Origin: Novosphingobium sp. 18050
GTDB taxonomy: Bacteria; Pseudomonadota; Alphaproteobacteria; Sphingomonadales; Sphingomonadaceae
Direction of reading: 5' to 3'
Assembly: GCF_902706195.1 (NCBI RefSeq)
Contig: NZ_CACSJO010000020.1
Coordinates: 31,096 to 95,095 of the forward strand
DNA: 64,000 nt
In this document: piece by piece, positions 8,868-17,040 of the stretch
Position numbering within the stretch: the first letter of the stretch is position 1
Layout of the letters: the number at the start of each line of letters is the position of its first letter
The notes under the pieces: model-generated
What the model was told of the DNA's origin: nothing
What the model saw: only the letters and a program-made list of their open reading frames with translations
Database searches by the model: none
Translations under genes and position numbers: made by a program

Positions 8868-9884
8868 TCAGTCACCCAGCAACCGGGCGTGACGCTCCAT
8901 CCCGGAGCGGATCTGCGACGCGAACCATCCCAGCCCGCGAAACCGCAGGGATGCGCGGCCCACCGAGTTGACGTTGTGCGCGATGCCGGCCGCGAGCTGG
9001 AACGTCTTCACGAAGACGAAGAAGTCGAGCAAGGCGAATTCATCCTCGGTCATCGGCCGGATTTCGTTGTAGCCGCGCACGAAGGCCTCGCCCAATTCCG
9101 GCGCGAACCCGTAGAAATCGCTTCCGAAAACGTAGTTCGCGATGTCCTTGAGCAGGTAGCCGGTGCCGCATCCGTCGAAATCCAGGATGGTGATCCGCCC
9201 GTCATCGGCGACATGGGCGTTGCTCGGGTGAAGGTCGCCGTGGCAGGCACCCGTGGGCAGGTCGTAGCGGTCGAAGCCGTCGATCACCGCCTGCACCCTG
9301 GGCGCGAAAAGGGCGTAATCCTGCGCCTCTCCGGGCCGGTCGGCGACCAGATCCAGAAGGTCCGGCAGGTCGCGCATCAGGTGACCCCGGCTGAGGTCCA
9401 CATCGTGCGCGGGCACGTACTCGCGACCCAGGACATGCATCCGCGCCAGCAGCCGGCCCACTTCCGCGGCGGTTTCCGGCGTATGCGCATCGAACACCTT
9501 GACGCCCGGCGCCCATTCGTAAAGCGCCACGGCGCGCAGGGCCTCGGGTGCATCCAGCGTGAAGTACCAGCTGCCGTCCCGCAGATGCAGCGGGAACGAT
9601 GCCGGAAACTCGCGTGATTTGAGGAAGTTGAGAAACGACAGCTCGTTCTCTACTTCGTCCAGCCCACGCCATGTCCCGCGCCAGACCCGCAGCGCCCAGC
9701 GCTGGTCACCGGCCGTCACCACATAGACGTCGTTCATGCCGCGGAACAGCAGCGAGGCACGCACGCCTTCGGGCAGGTCGTAGCGCGCCGCAACCTCGCG
9801 GGAGAGCGCATGGGCATCGAGCACGGAGTGCGCGACAAGGCCGTGCGCGGCCGTTTCGGGGCGTTCCTGGGTCGTTGTCAGCAT
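8868..9884 (-). CDS. Phosphotransferase (APH / choline kinase-like small-molecule kinase)
   Basis: This 338-residue protein has the APH-family catalytic loop HGDLHPSN and the metal-binding ILDFDGCGTG, so it should phosphorylate a hydroxyl or amine of a small molecule with ATP. Related proteins include choline, homoserine and hydroxylysine kinases and SrkA. The start ATG at 9884 overlaps the upstream gene's stop by 7 bases, and the protein from there (MLTTTQERPE) has the family N terminus. It is the last gene of a four-gene minus-strand operon with an alpha/beta-fold protein, a methyltransferase and a 128-aa orphan. Its location in a catabolic operon rather than a resistance context suggests that it activates the substrate or an intermediate. 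Confidence 0.85.
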   Translation of the reverse strand: MLTTTQERPETAAHGLVAHSVLDAHALSREVAARYDLPEGVRASLLFRGMNDVYVVTAGDQRWALRVWRGTWRGLDEVENELSFLNFLKSREFPASFPLHLRDGSWYFTLDAPEALRAVALYEWAPGVKVFDAHTPETAAEVGRLLARMHVLGREYVPAHDVDLSRGHLMRDLPDLLDLVADRPGEAQDYALFAPRVQAVIDGFDRYDLPTGACHGDLHPSNAHVADDGRITILDFDGCGTGYLLKDIANYVFGSDFYGFAPELGEAFVRGYNEIRPMTEDEFALLDFFVFVKTFQLAAGIAHNVNSVGRASLRFRGLGWFASQIRSGMERHARLLGD

Positions 9885-10765
9885 GGAATCTGTTCTCCGG
9901 TAGGCAGTGCGGCGGCGCAGGCGGCAAGGAAGGCGGCGACGCTTGCAGCGTAGCCTTCCAGCCCCCCTGTCGGCGCCGCGACCCGGCCATCGCGCATGGC
10001 AGCGGCGATGTCGGCGGCGGCGGCGTTGAGCTTGGGCGGCCCCCACTCCGGCTGCATCAGCAGGGCCGGAGCCCGTACCAGCGCGGCGCGGGCATAGGTG
10101 CGGTAGCCGAAAGCCGCCAGATAGGGGATGTGATAGGTGTCCAGCGCCTTGAGGATATCCAGCGCGCCTTCGTGCAGAACCTCGGGCGGGGGTACGTCCT
10201 TTGCCAGCCGGAACGCGGCCTCGCGGCGGAAATAGGGGGCGAACAGGTGCTGGTCGCGCACGAAGTGAAAGCCCCAGACCATCTGGCGGCCGTATTCGTC
10301 CGGCTCGACGCGCGGCACGTAGCTCTCGGTATAGAGCGCCTGCGTCGCATCGTCGTATTCGGTGATACCGCTCATGACGAGCGCGCCGACACGGTCGGGC
10401 CGCGACACCGCGATCTCGCAGGCGATCCGCGCCCCGGTGTGCGATCCGTAGAGGTCGAAAGCGCCCAGGCCCAGCGCATCGGCCATGCGGACCGTGCTGC
10501 CCGCGAAGTAGGCGATATCGGCGTCTGCATGGGCCGGACGGGCGGAATCGCCGTTGCCGAGCGTATCGGGCGCCAGGATCGCGCCCTCGTGCCCTGCGCC
10601 CCGCAGCGCCGCCATCAGCGGCTCGAGACTGCGCGAGGACGCAGGCGAGAGATGCAGCATCACCAGCGGCCGCGCGCCTTGCGCTCCCGGCAGCGCGGGC
10701 AGGCTGCGATAGTGCACCTGCCCCTCGGCGATGCGTACGAAGCCGCGATCGATCTGCGCGTTCAC
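9878..10765 (-). CDS. Alpha/beta-hydrolase-fold protein with His at the nucleophile position (copy A)
   Basis: This 295-residue protein has the alpha/beta-hydrolase landmarks: the oxyanion-loop-like MLHLSPASSRS (about 36-46), the strand-4 motif APDTLGNGDS, and the nucleophile elbow. The elbow reads G-S-H-T-G (residues 107-111), so the usual Ser is His109. No C-terminal catalytic His is evident in the GGLEGY stretch near the end. It is therefore unlikely to be a classical serine hydrolase. Three further proteins in the window (12401, 21689, 25090) share the G-x-H-[TS]-G elbow. Starts and stops overlap those of both neighbours (4 and 7 bases). It may be a lyase, a cofactor-free enzyme or a non-catalytic partner; the function is unknown. 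Confidence 0.8.
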   Translation of the reverse strand: MNAQIDRGFVRIAEGQVHYRSLPALPGAQGARPLVMLHLSPASSRSLEPLMAALRGAGHEGAILAPDTLGNGDSARPAHADADIAYFAGSTVRMADALGLGAFDLYGSHTGARIACEIAVSRPDRVGALVMSGITEYDDATQALYTESYVPRVEPDEYGRQMVWGFHFVRDQHLFAPYFRREAAFRLAKDVPPPEVLHEGALDILKALDTYHIPYLAAFGYRTYARAALVRAPALLMQPEWGPPKLNAAAADIAAAMRDGRVAAPTGGLEGYAASVAAFLAACAAALPTGEQIPC

Positions 10766-11880
10766 TTGCGCGCGGAGATCATGAACCAGGACCGGAACGG
10801 CCCCGAGGATTCCGCAGAGAACCCGCCGGTCGCCCGCCGCGAAGGCGTGGGCGCGGCCAGCTGGTATCCGATCGTCGATTCCGCAAAGCCCGCATCTCGC
10901 GCGACTTGTGCGAAGTCCATGTTCTGCATGCCACGCCAGAAGGGCTCATTGTTGTAGAGTGCCTCGAAATCGCCCTGGATATTGCCCCATACGCCGAGTT
11001 CGTCGGTGCGACCGGGCACTTCGTTATGGATCATCACTCCGCCTGGCCGCAGCAGGCGATGGCATTCGCGGAAGATGTTGCGCGCGGCTGCGTTCGAGGT
11101 CTCGTGCAGCAGGACACAGGAGTAGACGACGTCGAAGCTCTCGTCCTCGAACGGGGTCTTCTCGGCGTCAGCCTGAACGAAATGGACCCGCTCGCCAAGG
11201 TGCTCTGCGCGCGCATGGGCATAACGCAGCATCGCACCGCCCACGTCCACTGCGACGACTTCCGCATCGGGGAAGTGGCTCGCCACCGCGACCGTGCTGG
11301 CCCCGACCGCGCAGCCGAGGTCGAGGATGCGCTTGGGTTTGAGATCGGGATAGACTTCCCAGAGATGCTGCACCGTGGTGTGGCCGCGCACGTCGTTCAT
11401 GAGGCCGCCATTGCGGCCCAGCATATACACCGCGCCGCCCCGGTCGATCAGCGCGCCCTGGCGCACGTCGCCCTGGCCCTGATCGTGGTGATAGCCGCCC
11501 GGCATCAGGTGCACGTCGAGCGCGGCGATATAAGGCGGCGGGGTGAAGTCGGGGTCCAGCGTCACCGAACCCTTGGGCTCGGCGATGCGCGCGCGCGCCT
11601 GGAGGTCGTCGATCTGGCGGTCGATCGAGCGGCCGACCGCGTCCCACATCATTTCCTGCGAAAGGCGCCGGTAGGCGATCCAGCTGCGGAATACCTCGGT
11701 GTCCATGAGCTGGCGGCGGACCTCGGCCATGCGTTCGGAGCCCGAGACCTCGGCGACGTTTTCCGCCACGCCGCGCATCTGCGCGCCGACACCCTCGCCC
11801 AGCCAGACTTTGAAGTCACGGACGAAGAGCTGCTCGACATGCTCGTCGTGCGTCGTTTCGGGCATCATCGGATGGCTCAT
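10762..11880 (-). CDS. Class I SAM-dependent methyltransferase with extra N-terminal domain
   Basis: This 372-residue protein has the SAM-binding motif I ILDLGCAVGAST at about residues 185-196, an acidic motif II end (VVAVDVGG), and the FDVVYSCVLLHE and LLRPGGVM segments typical of Methyltransf_11/25 proteins. About 170 residues precede the Rossmann fold. They contain no motif I recognise and probably form a substrate or oligomerisation domain. The start overlaps the orphan gene stop by 4 bases and the stop overlaps the alpha/beta protein start by 4 bases. It is cytoplasmic, and O-, N- or C-methylation cannot be told apart. A methyltransferase beside a kinase and an alpha/beta-fold protein is unusual for plain catabolism. 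Confidence 0.85.
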   Translation of the reverse strand: MSHPMMPETTHDEHVEQLFVRDFKVWLGEGVGAQMRGVAENVAEVSGSERMAEVRRQLMDTEVFRSWIAYRRLSQEMMWDAVGRSIDRQIDDLQARARIAEPKGSVTLDPDFTPPPYIAALDVHLMPGGYHHDQGQGDVRQGALIDRGGAVYMLGRNGGLMNDVRGHTTVQHLWEVYPDLKPKRILDLGCAVGASTVAVASHFPDAEVVAVDVGGAMLRYAHARAEHLGERVHFVQADAEKTPFEDESFDVVYSCVLLHETSNAAARNIFRECHRLLRPGGVMIHNEVPGRTDELGVWGNIQGDFEALYNNEPFWRGMQNMDFAQVARDAGFAESTIGYQLAAPTPSRRATGGFSAESSGPFRSWFMISARK

Positions 11881-12263
11881 GACAACTGCTCCTTTTCGAG
11901 GATGGCATCGGCGGCCCGGGTCCGGTCCGCCTGTTCGGCATTTTCACGCGTCTGTTCAAGGGCACGCCCGGCATCGGCCTTGAACGGGTGCATGACCACC
12001 TCGATCAGCCGCTTGCGGGTCGCGTTGCGCTCGGCCTCGGCGGAACCTTCGGCGCGGTAGGCGTCGAGGGCGCCGCGATCCAGCCAGCCCGCCGCCTCGC
12101 CCATGCGCTCGACCGTGTCGAGACGCTCGCGCGTGATCGCCAACTCCTGAAGCAGGGCGACGGTCATCGCGGTCAGGCGGGCAATCTCAGGCGCTTCTCC
12201 GGGAATGCTCCGGCGCGGTTCGGCAAAATATTTGGCAGGGCTGTACGTCATAAGTCCACTCAT
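11877..12263 (-). CDS. Hypothetical 128-residue helical protein, first gene of the minus-strand operon
   Basis: I do not recognise this protein. It is rich in Glu, Arg and Ala. Several stretches (about residues 20-60 and 75-120) look alpha-helical and possibly coiled coil, with no signal peptide or Cys pair. It starts at 12263 in the divergent control region and ends in an ATGA overlap with the methyltransferase, so the two are translated together. Such short first-gene helical proteins can be accessory subunits. Here its partner would be the methyltransferase, which is inferred from coupling only. Confidence 0.65.
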   Translation of the reverse strand: MSGLMTYSPAKYFAEPRRSIPGEAPEIARLTAMTVALLQELAITRERLDTVERMGEAAGWLDRGALDAYRAEGSAEAERNATRKRLIEVVMHPFKADAGRALEQTRENAEQADRTRAADAILEKEQLS

Positions 12264-12326
12264 CGGATCGTTGCTTCCATGTGAGCGCAGGAACGAACGC
12301 GGCCAATCCCAAAGCCACGCTGGGAC

Positions 12327-12345
12327 TCATGCATGAAGCGTATGA
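12327..12345. promoter_or_regulatory. 19-bp dyad YCATRC-N7-GYATGR, site 3 of 3
   Basis: TCATGCATGAAGCGTATGA lies in the 137-base divergent region between the minus-strand methyltransferase operon and the plus-strand amine oxidase operon. A protein bound here could control both. It matches the sites at 3791 and 8650. Confidence 0.45.
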
Positions 12346-12400
12346 CATCGCGGTCGCGAAGGCCCTAGTCGCCCCCCTTCCACCGAGTAGAGCTTGCAGC

Positions 12401-13252
12401 ATGCCAGACTACATGCCCCCATCCGACCGCGGCGGTCCGCAAGTGCGCCGCGCCTATACCGAGTGCCGCTTTGGCCAGCTCCATTATCGCTATGCCGCAC
12501 CAGCAGTGCGAAGCGGCAAGCCCGCGCTCGTCATGCTGCACCAGAACCCCTCATCCTCGCAGGAATATCTACCGTTGATCGCGGAAATGGCGAAGGACCG
12601 GGAGGTCTACGCCTTCGACACCCCCGGAAACGGCATGTCGGACACGCCGCCGGAGCCGCAACCGCTGGACCAGCTTGCAGGCGCCTTCGCGGACGGCATA
12701 GCGGCGCTCGGACTGGGCGAGGAGCGGTCCGTTGACCTGTTCGGCTATCATTCTGGCACCTACCTGTGCACCGAACTGGCGATCGCCGCCCCGCTGCGCG
12801 TCGGCCGCCTCGTCCTGTCGGGGCTACCCATGCGATCGGTGCAGGAGCGCGAGGTCAATCTCGCCAAGGCGCGCGCGGTTACATTGCCGGGCGAGGACGG
12901 CGACGAGATACTCGACTGGATGCGCTGGCTCTGGAACTTCACCGTGACCGAGCGGCTTCCCGGCGCCGACTTCGAACAGGCGGTCTGGACCTTCCGCGAC
13001 AAGGCCGCCGCCATGCATCGCCGCGCCTGGACCTATATCGGCGTGTGGTCCTACGATGCGGCGAAGCGTCTGCCGCTGGTGACCCAGCCGGTCCTCGTGG
13101 TTCAGCCCCACGAACCACTGCTCGAAGCCAGCCGCGAGGCCGCCGCCTTCTTCCCCGATGCCAGATGCGAGGAACTCCCCGGCCTCAGCCGCGACGTCTT
13201 CGCTGTAGGCATCCCCGAATTCGCCCGATCCATCAGGAGCTTCTGCCAATGA
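12401..13252 (+). CDS. Alpha/beta-hydrolase-fold protein with His at the nucleophile position (copy B)
   Basis: This 283-residue protein has the oxyanion-loop-like MLHQNPSSSQE, the DTPGNGMSD strand-4 motif, and a nucleophile elbow G-Y-H-S-G (residues 115-119) with His117 in place of Ser. The position of the C-terminal catalytic His reads GLSRDVF, so that residue is lost as well. An upstream GTG at 12281 is in frame. The ATG at 12401 is preferred because the family homology (RRAYTECRFGQLHYRY) starts just after it and because it leaves a usable divergent promoter region. It overlaps the amine oxidase gene by 4 bases (ATGA). Coupling suggests that it acts on the product of the oxidase or assists it. 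Confidence 0.78.
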   Translation: MPDYMPPSDRGGPQVRRAYTECRFGQLHYRYAAPAVRSGKPALVMLHQNPSSSQEYLPLIAEMAKDREVYAFDTPGNGMSDTPPEPQPLDQLAGAFADGIAALGLGEERSVDLFGYHSGTYLCTELAIAAPLRVGRLVLSGLPMRSVQEREVNLAKARAVTLPGEDGDEILDWMRWLWNFTVTERLPGADFEQAVWTFRDKAAAMHRRAWTYIGVWSYDAAKRLPLVTQPVLVVQPHEPLLEASREAAAFFPDARCEELPGLSRDVFAVGIPEFARSIRSFCQ

Positions 13253-14634
13253 CCCTTCCCGCGACCAACGTGCCCGTGCTGATCATCGGCGCCGGCCTTG
13301 CCGGGCTCTATGCCGCCATGGAACTGGAAAAGCAGGGGATCGAGGCGCAGATCGTCGATGCCGCGCCTGTCCTCGGCGGGCGTATCCGCACGATTGTGGT
13401 GGACGGCGAACCGATCGACATCGGCGGTACCGGCCTTGGCCCCTCGCACCTTCGCGCACATGCCATGGTCGAGCGCTTCGGGTTGCCCTCGCGTCCGCTG
13501 ACCCGGCGCGGCAAGACCGCGTTCTCGATCAACGGCGCGCTGTTCGATGCCCAAGACTGGGAGAACCATCCCGCCAACCGCTGTGTCGGTGAGGAGCGCG
13601 AGATCCTGCCCGCACGGATGGACAGCTACTACATGCAGACGCTGTTGCCGTTCTTCGAGATCGAAGGCTGGCTCGACCCGGCGAACGCGCAGTACGATAT
13701 TCCTTTTGCGGAATATCTGCGCGGCAAAGGCTTGTCCGAAGAAGCGCTGCGCCTCGTCAACATGTGCATCAACACCAACGACATCGAGACGGTTTCGGCA
13801 CTGTCGATGTTCCGCGACGCCATCAAATGGCGCTCGGTGGGCTTCGACGATCCGAAGAATTTCGACCAGTACGGCGATGCCCAGTACAAGCCGATCCGCC
13901 TCGAAGGCGGGATGGTACGCCTGCCCGAAGCGATGGCCTCCTCGCTGCGCCGTGCCCCGATGCTCGGCCGCAAGGTCGTGCGGATCGAGCATGGCGAGAG
14001 CGGCGCGACCGCGACTTTCGACGACGGCTCGACGATCATCGCCGGCCGTATGATCATCACCGTGCCGTTCGTCGCGCTCAAGCATGTCATCTTCGACCCG
14101 CCGCTGCCCGAGCCGCTCGGCGAGGCGATCGGCTGCGCTGCCAGTTCGGGGAACACCCAGTTCATCCTCAAGACGAGCAGCCGGTTCTGGGAAGAGGACG
14201 GCCTTGCCCCGTCGCTGTGGAGCGATACGCTGTTCGAACGCCTCTTCGTCGAGTTCAACGAGGATGACAGCGTCAATCACCTGCGCATCTGGATCAACGG
14301 CGACAACGCCAAGCGGGTCGATGAAATGGGCGCCTCGGCAGGCGAGGAACTGATCGCGACGCTGGCACGTATCCGCCCCTCGACCGATGGCAAGCTGGAA
14401 GTCGTGCACCAGGTATCATGGGCCGCGGAACAGCTCATCGGCGGCGAGAAGTACGTGATGGGCCCCGGACAGGTGACGCGCTATGCCCGCCACATGGCGA
14501 CGCCCGTCGGCGCGCTGCACTGGGCCGGCGAGCACCACAAGAGCACGGAAGTAGGCATCGAAGCAGCGCTGCAATCGGGTGAACGTGCTGCCGCCGAAGT
14601 CGCGGCGATCCTTCAACCGCAGGCGGTGAACTGA
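13249..14634 (+). CDS. Flavin-containing amine oxidoreductase (monoamine oxidase family)
   Basis: This 461-residue protein opens with the FAD-binding GAGLAGLYAAMELEKQG (about residues 14-30), then the VLGGRIRT signature of flavin amine oxidases. It ends with the FAD-contact segment ALHWAGEHHKSTEVGIEAA. The family oxidises C-N bonds of amines or amino acids to imines with release of peroxide, or acts on related substrates. There is no signal peptide. The ATG overlaps the stop of the alpha/beta-fold gene. A strong hairpin terminator follows, so the operon is just these two genes. With the M24 and NtaA-type enzymes downstream, it supports a nitrogen-containing substrate. Confidence 0.88.
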   Translation: MTLPATNVPVLIIGAGLAGLYAAMELEKQGIEAQIVDAAPVLGGRIRTIVVDGEPIDIGGTGLGPSHLRAHAMVERFGLPSRPLTRRGKTAFSINGALFDAQDWENHPANRCVGEEREILPARMDSYYMQTLLPFFEIEGWLDPANAQYDIPFAEYLRGKGLSEEALRLVNMCINTNDIETVSALSMFRDAIKWRSVGFDDPKNFDQYGDAQYKPIRLEGGMVRLPEAMASSLRRAPMLGRKVVRIEHGESGATATFDDGSTIIAGRMIITVPFVALKHVIFDPPLPEPLGEAIGCAASSGNTQFILKTSSRFWEEDGLAPSLWSDTLFERLFVEFNEDDSVNHLRIWINGDNAKRVDEMGASAGEELIATLARIRPSTDGKLEVVHQVSWAAEQLIGGEKYVMGPGQVTRYARHMATPVGALHWAGEHHKSTEVGIEAALQSGERAAAEVAAILQPQAVN

Positions 14635-14640
14635 ACCAAA

Positions 14641-14679
14641 ACGAAAGGGGCGCTCCGGTAAACAGAGCGCCCCTTTCGT
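14641..14679. terminator. Rho-independent terminator after the amine oxidase operon
   Basis: A perfect 15-base stem (14641-14655 with 14665-14679) encloses a 9-base loop. It lies between the convergent amine oxidase and MFS genes and can serve both. Confidence 0.88.
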
Positions 14680-14682
14680 CCC

Positions 14683-16044
14683 CTAAGCCGCGCGGACGAT
14701 AACGACGTCGCGGAATTCAGCATCGGTGCCCAGTCGCCGCTTCATACCCCTGGCCGCCAGTCCGTAAAGGATCAGGCCCAGCGCGATGACCGGCAGGCCT
14801 ACCGTCGTCATCGAGGCGCCGATCAGGGCCGGGTCGCGATAGACGTGCTCGGTGGAGAAGGCGATCAGCAGGGGCCCCATCGTCGCGCCCAGCAGTGTAT
14901 TTGTCAGCCCCAGCATCGATGTGGCGAAACCGCGCATGTTGCCCGGCACCAGTTCGGTCACGCTCGAGATCATCGTCGTCCCCAGCATCGGCATGATCGC
15001 GATGGAAAGGACCACCATTGCCAGCCCCACCGGGAAGGACGGCGCGAAGGCCAACATCGTGCTGGGCAGCGCGAAGAGGCAGATTGCCATTAGCAACCTG
15101 AGCTTGCTGCCCGGCCTGCCGCGCCGCGCGATCCGATCGTTCACCCAGCCCGCGGTCAGCGCCCCCACGCCTCCGCAGATCACCGCCGCCGTACCGAGCC
15201 ACTCACCCACATCCACCGGGCTGCGCTCAAAAGTACGGATCAGGTAGGTAGCGTTCCACCCGGCGAGCCCATAGGTGTGCATCGTGGCGACCGCGAAGCC
15301 GACGTAGAAGGGCAGGAACACGATCCAGTTCCGCCTGAGATAGCCGAACGACTCCGCGAAACCGCTCATGCCCTGGGGCGCGGCCACCGACCGCCGCACA
15401 GGCTCGCGGTAGACCAGCATCAGCGCGGCCACGAAAAGACCGATCACCCCGCAGATCGCAAAGACTATGCGCCATGGGGCCATCCCGCCCAGCAACGGCA
15501 GGTGGTCAAATACCCCGCGCGGCGCCGCCGCCAGCACCTGCGCGGTAAGAAACAGGCCGATCCCCGGCGCAACCGCCTGCCCCAGCAGGTAGACACTGAT
15601 AGGCCGCCCGCGCTGGTCGGCGGGGAACATGTCGCCGATCATCGATATGGCGCACGGCGCCAGAGCCGCCTCGCCCAGCCCTACGAGCAGTCGTGCGGCG
15701 AACAATTCGCCGAAGCTCGATGCCTCGGCACCGTAGAGCGTAGCGAGGCTCCATACGAAGATGCCAAAGATCAGCAGCCGCTTGCGCGAAACGCGGTCGG
15801 CGAGAAGACCGAGCGGAATACCCATGACCGCGTAGAAGATGCCGAATGACAGACCCTGCAGCAGACTGATCTGCAGGTCGGTGATATTCAGCTCGGCGCG
15901 CACCGGCTGGACCACCAGGGTCAGTATGCCCCGGTCGATGACCGAGATGATGGAGGCGATGCAGAACAGCACCAGCACGCCCCATGACCGCAATCGCGGG
16001 GGATAGGGCTGGACCGCGATCGGGCCGGCGGCGTCATCGGTCAT
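14683..16044 (-). CDS. MFS transporter
   Basis: This protein of about 453 residues has roughly 12 hydrophobic segments. The MFS loop-2/3 signature appears as GIPLGLLADRVSRKRLL, preceded by DRGILTLVVQPVRAEL in helix 1. It resembles the anion:cation symporter and aromatic-acid side of the superfamily, and should be an inner-membrane importer for a pathway compound. Two ATGs compete at 16050 and 16044. The second is preferred because an AAGGG ribosome site lies 6 bases before it and none precedes the first at useful spacing. It is transcribed divergently from a LysR gene, with a perfect inverted repeat between them. Confidence 0.88.
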   Translation of the reverse strand: MTDDAAGPIAVQPYPPRLRSWGVLVLFCIASIISVIDRGILTLVVQPVRAELNITDLQISLLQGLSFGIFYAVMGIPLGLLADRVSRKRLLIFGIFVWSLATLYGAEASSFGELFAARLLVGLGEAALAPCAISMIGDMFPADQRGRPISVYLLGQAVAPGIGLFLTAQVLAAAPRGVFDHLPLLGGMAPWRIVFAICGVIGLFVAALMLVYREPVRRSVAAPQGMSGFAESFGYLRRNWIVFLPFYVGFAVATMHTYGLAGWNATYLIRTFERSPVDVGEWLGTAAVICGGVGALTAGWVNDRIARRGRPGSKLRLLMAICLFALPSTMLAFAPSFPVGLAMVVLSIAIMPMLGTTMISSVTELVPGNMRGFATSMLGLTNTLLGATMGPLLIAFSTEHVYRDPALIGASMTTVGLPVIALGLILYGLAARGMKRRLGTDAEFRDVVIVRAA

Positions 16045-16063
16045 GGACATCCCTTGCCTTCGT

Positions 16064-16091
16064 TCAAATGTTCCATCACCATGACATTTGA
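16064..16091. promoter_or_regulatory. LysR-type operator between the MFS and LysR genes
   Basis: TCAAATGT and ACATTTGA (16064-16071 and 16084-16091) form perfect 8-base arms 12 bases apart, in the 85-base divergent region. Gene-regulator divergence with such a dyad is the standard LysR arrangement, so autoregulation and control of the transporter are expected. Confidence 0.65.
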
Positions 16092-16129
16092 TCACAGACA
16101 GGAATACCGGGTTGAGCCGTTCTATCGAC

Positions 16130-17017
16130 ATGCGGAGACTCGAGCAGTTCGTAGCGGTTGCGCGCACGGGTAGTCTCGGGAAAGCCGCTATTGAATTGGG
16201 CATGACCCAACCGACGCTGACGCGGAATATGCGCGGGCTCGAAACAGACCTCGGCTCACGCCTCTTCGCGCGTGGCCCCTCGGGTACGATGCTGACGCCA
16301 GCGGGCGACCGCTTCCTGCCGCGCGCCGAGGAACTGCTCAACAGTCTCGAACGGGCCCTGAGCGAAATCGACGAGGAAGGGGCGCAGGCGACGCTCAAGC
16401 TGGGCATATCGCCCAACTTCCACTTCGACCTGATACCGGGAGCGATCAACCGGCACGTGCAGGAGAACCCGCTTCTCAACATCCATGTCATCTCGGCGAC
16501 CCGCGAGCAGATTGCTGAGGACTTGCGCCGCAAGGAAATGGATCTTGGCTTCTGCCTGATCCCCAGCTTCTTCTATACCCGCAGCACCGAACTCAACGAG
16601 ATCGAGTTCGAGGCGCTCGGGGAAGAATTGATCCTGCCCTATGTTCGGCCGGACCATCCCTATGCCGCCGTAACCCGGCTTGAGGACACGGCGGGAATAC
16701 GCTGGGCGGTTCCGCACCAGGTTTCCGTCAGCTACCGGTTCGAGAGCGCGTTCTACCGCAACCGGCTGCCGGTGCCGCCGCAGTCGCTCAACGCCACCTC
16801 GCTGTCGCTCCTGCGAAGCTCCGCGCTGGAGAGCGACATGGCCGCGCTGCTCCCGGCCCGCTACGCCGCAGCGGATGTCGCCGCGGGGCGGCTTGCGGTG
16901 CTGGATATCGAAGCGATGCGCTTCGACTTCGTGTTCGGCTTCATGGAGCGCCGGGGCGTGCGCGCCACCCCGGTCTCCACGCGGTTCCGGGCCCTGGTGC
17001 GCGCCGCACTGGACTGA
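16130..17017 (+). CDS. LysR-family transcriptional regulator
   Basis: This 295-residue protein has the winged helix-turn-helix at residues 1-60 (MRRLEQFVAVARTGSLGKAA ... MTQPTLTRNMRGLE) and a periplasmic-binding-like effector domain (about 90-290). A TTG start at 16088 would extend it by 14 residues. The ATG at 16130 gives the standard LysR N terminus and leaves the operator outside the gene. It is divergent from the MFS transporter and very likely controls it in response to a transported compound. Confidence 0.88.
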   Translation: MRRLEQFVAVARTGSLGKAAIELGMTQPTLTRNMRGLETDLGSRLFARGPSGTMLTPAGDRFLPRAEELLNSLERALSEIDEEGAQATLKLGISPNFHFDLIPGAINRHVQENPLLNIHVISATREQIAEDLRRKEMDLGFCLIPSFFYTRSTELNEIEFEALGEELILPYVRPDHPYAAVTRLEDTAGIRWAVPHQVSVSYRFESAFYRNRLPVPPQSLNATSLSLLRSSALESDMAALLPARYAAADVAAGRLAVLDIEAMRFDFVFGFMERRGVRATPVSTRFRALVRAALD

Positions 17018-17037
17018 AGGGCGCCGCAGCGCCCTTC
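17016..17037. terminator. Hairpin terminator between LysR and cupin genes
   Basis: GAAGGGCGC and GCGCCCTTC (17016-17024, 17029-17037) form a 9-base stem with a 4-base loop, between convergent genes. No long T tract is present. Confidence 0.65.
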
Positions 17038-17040
17038 CCT

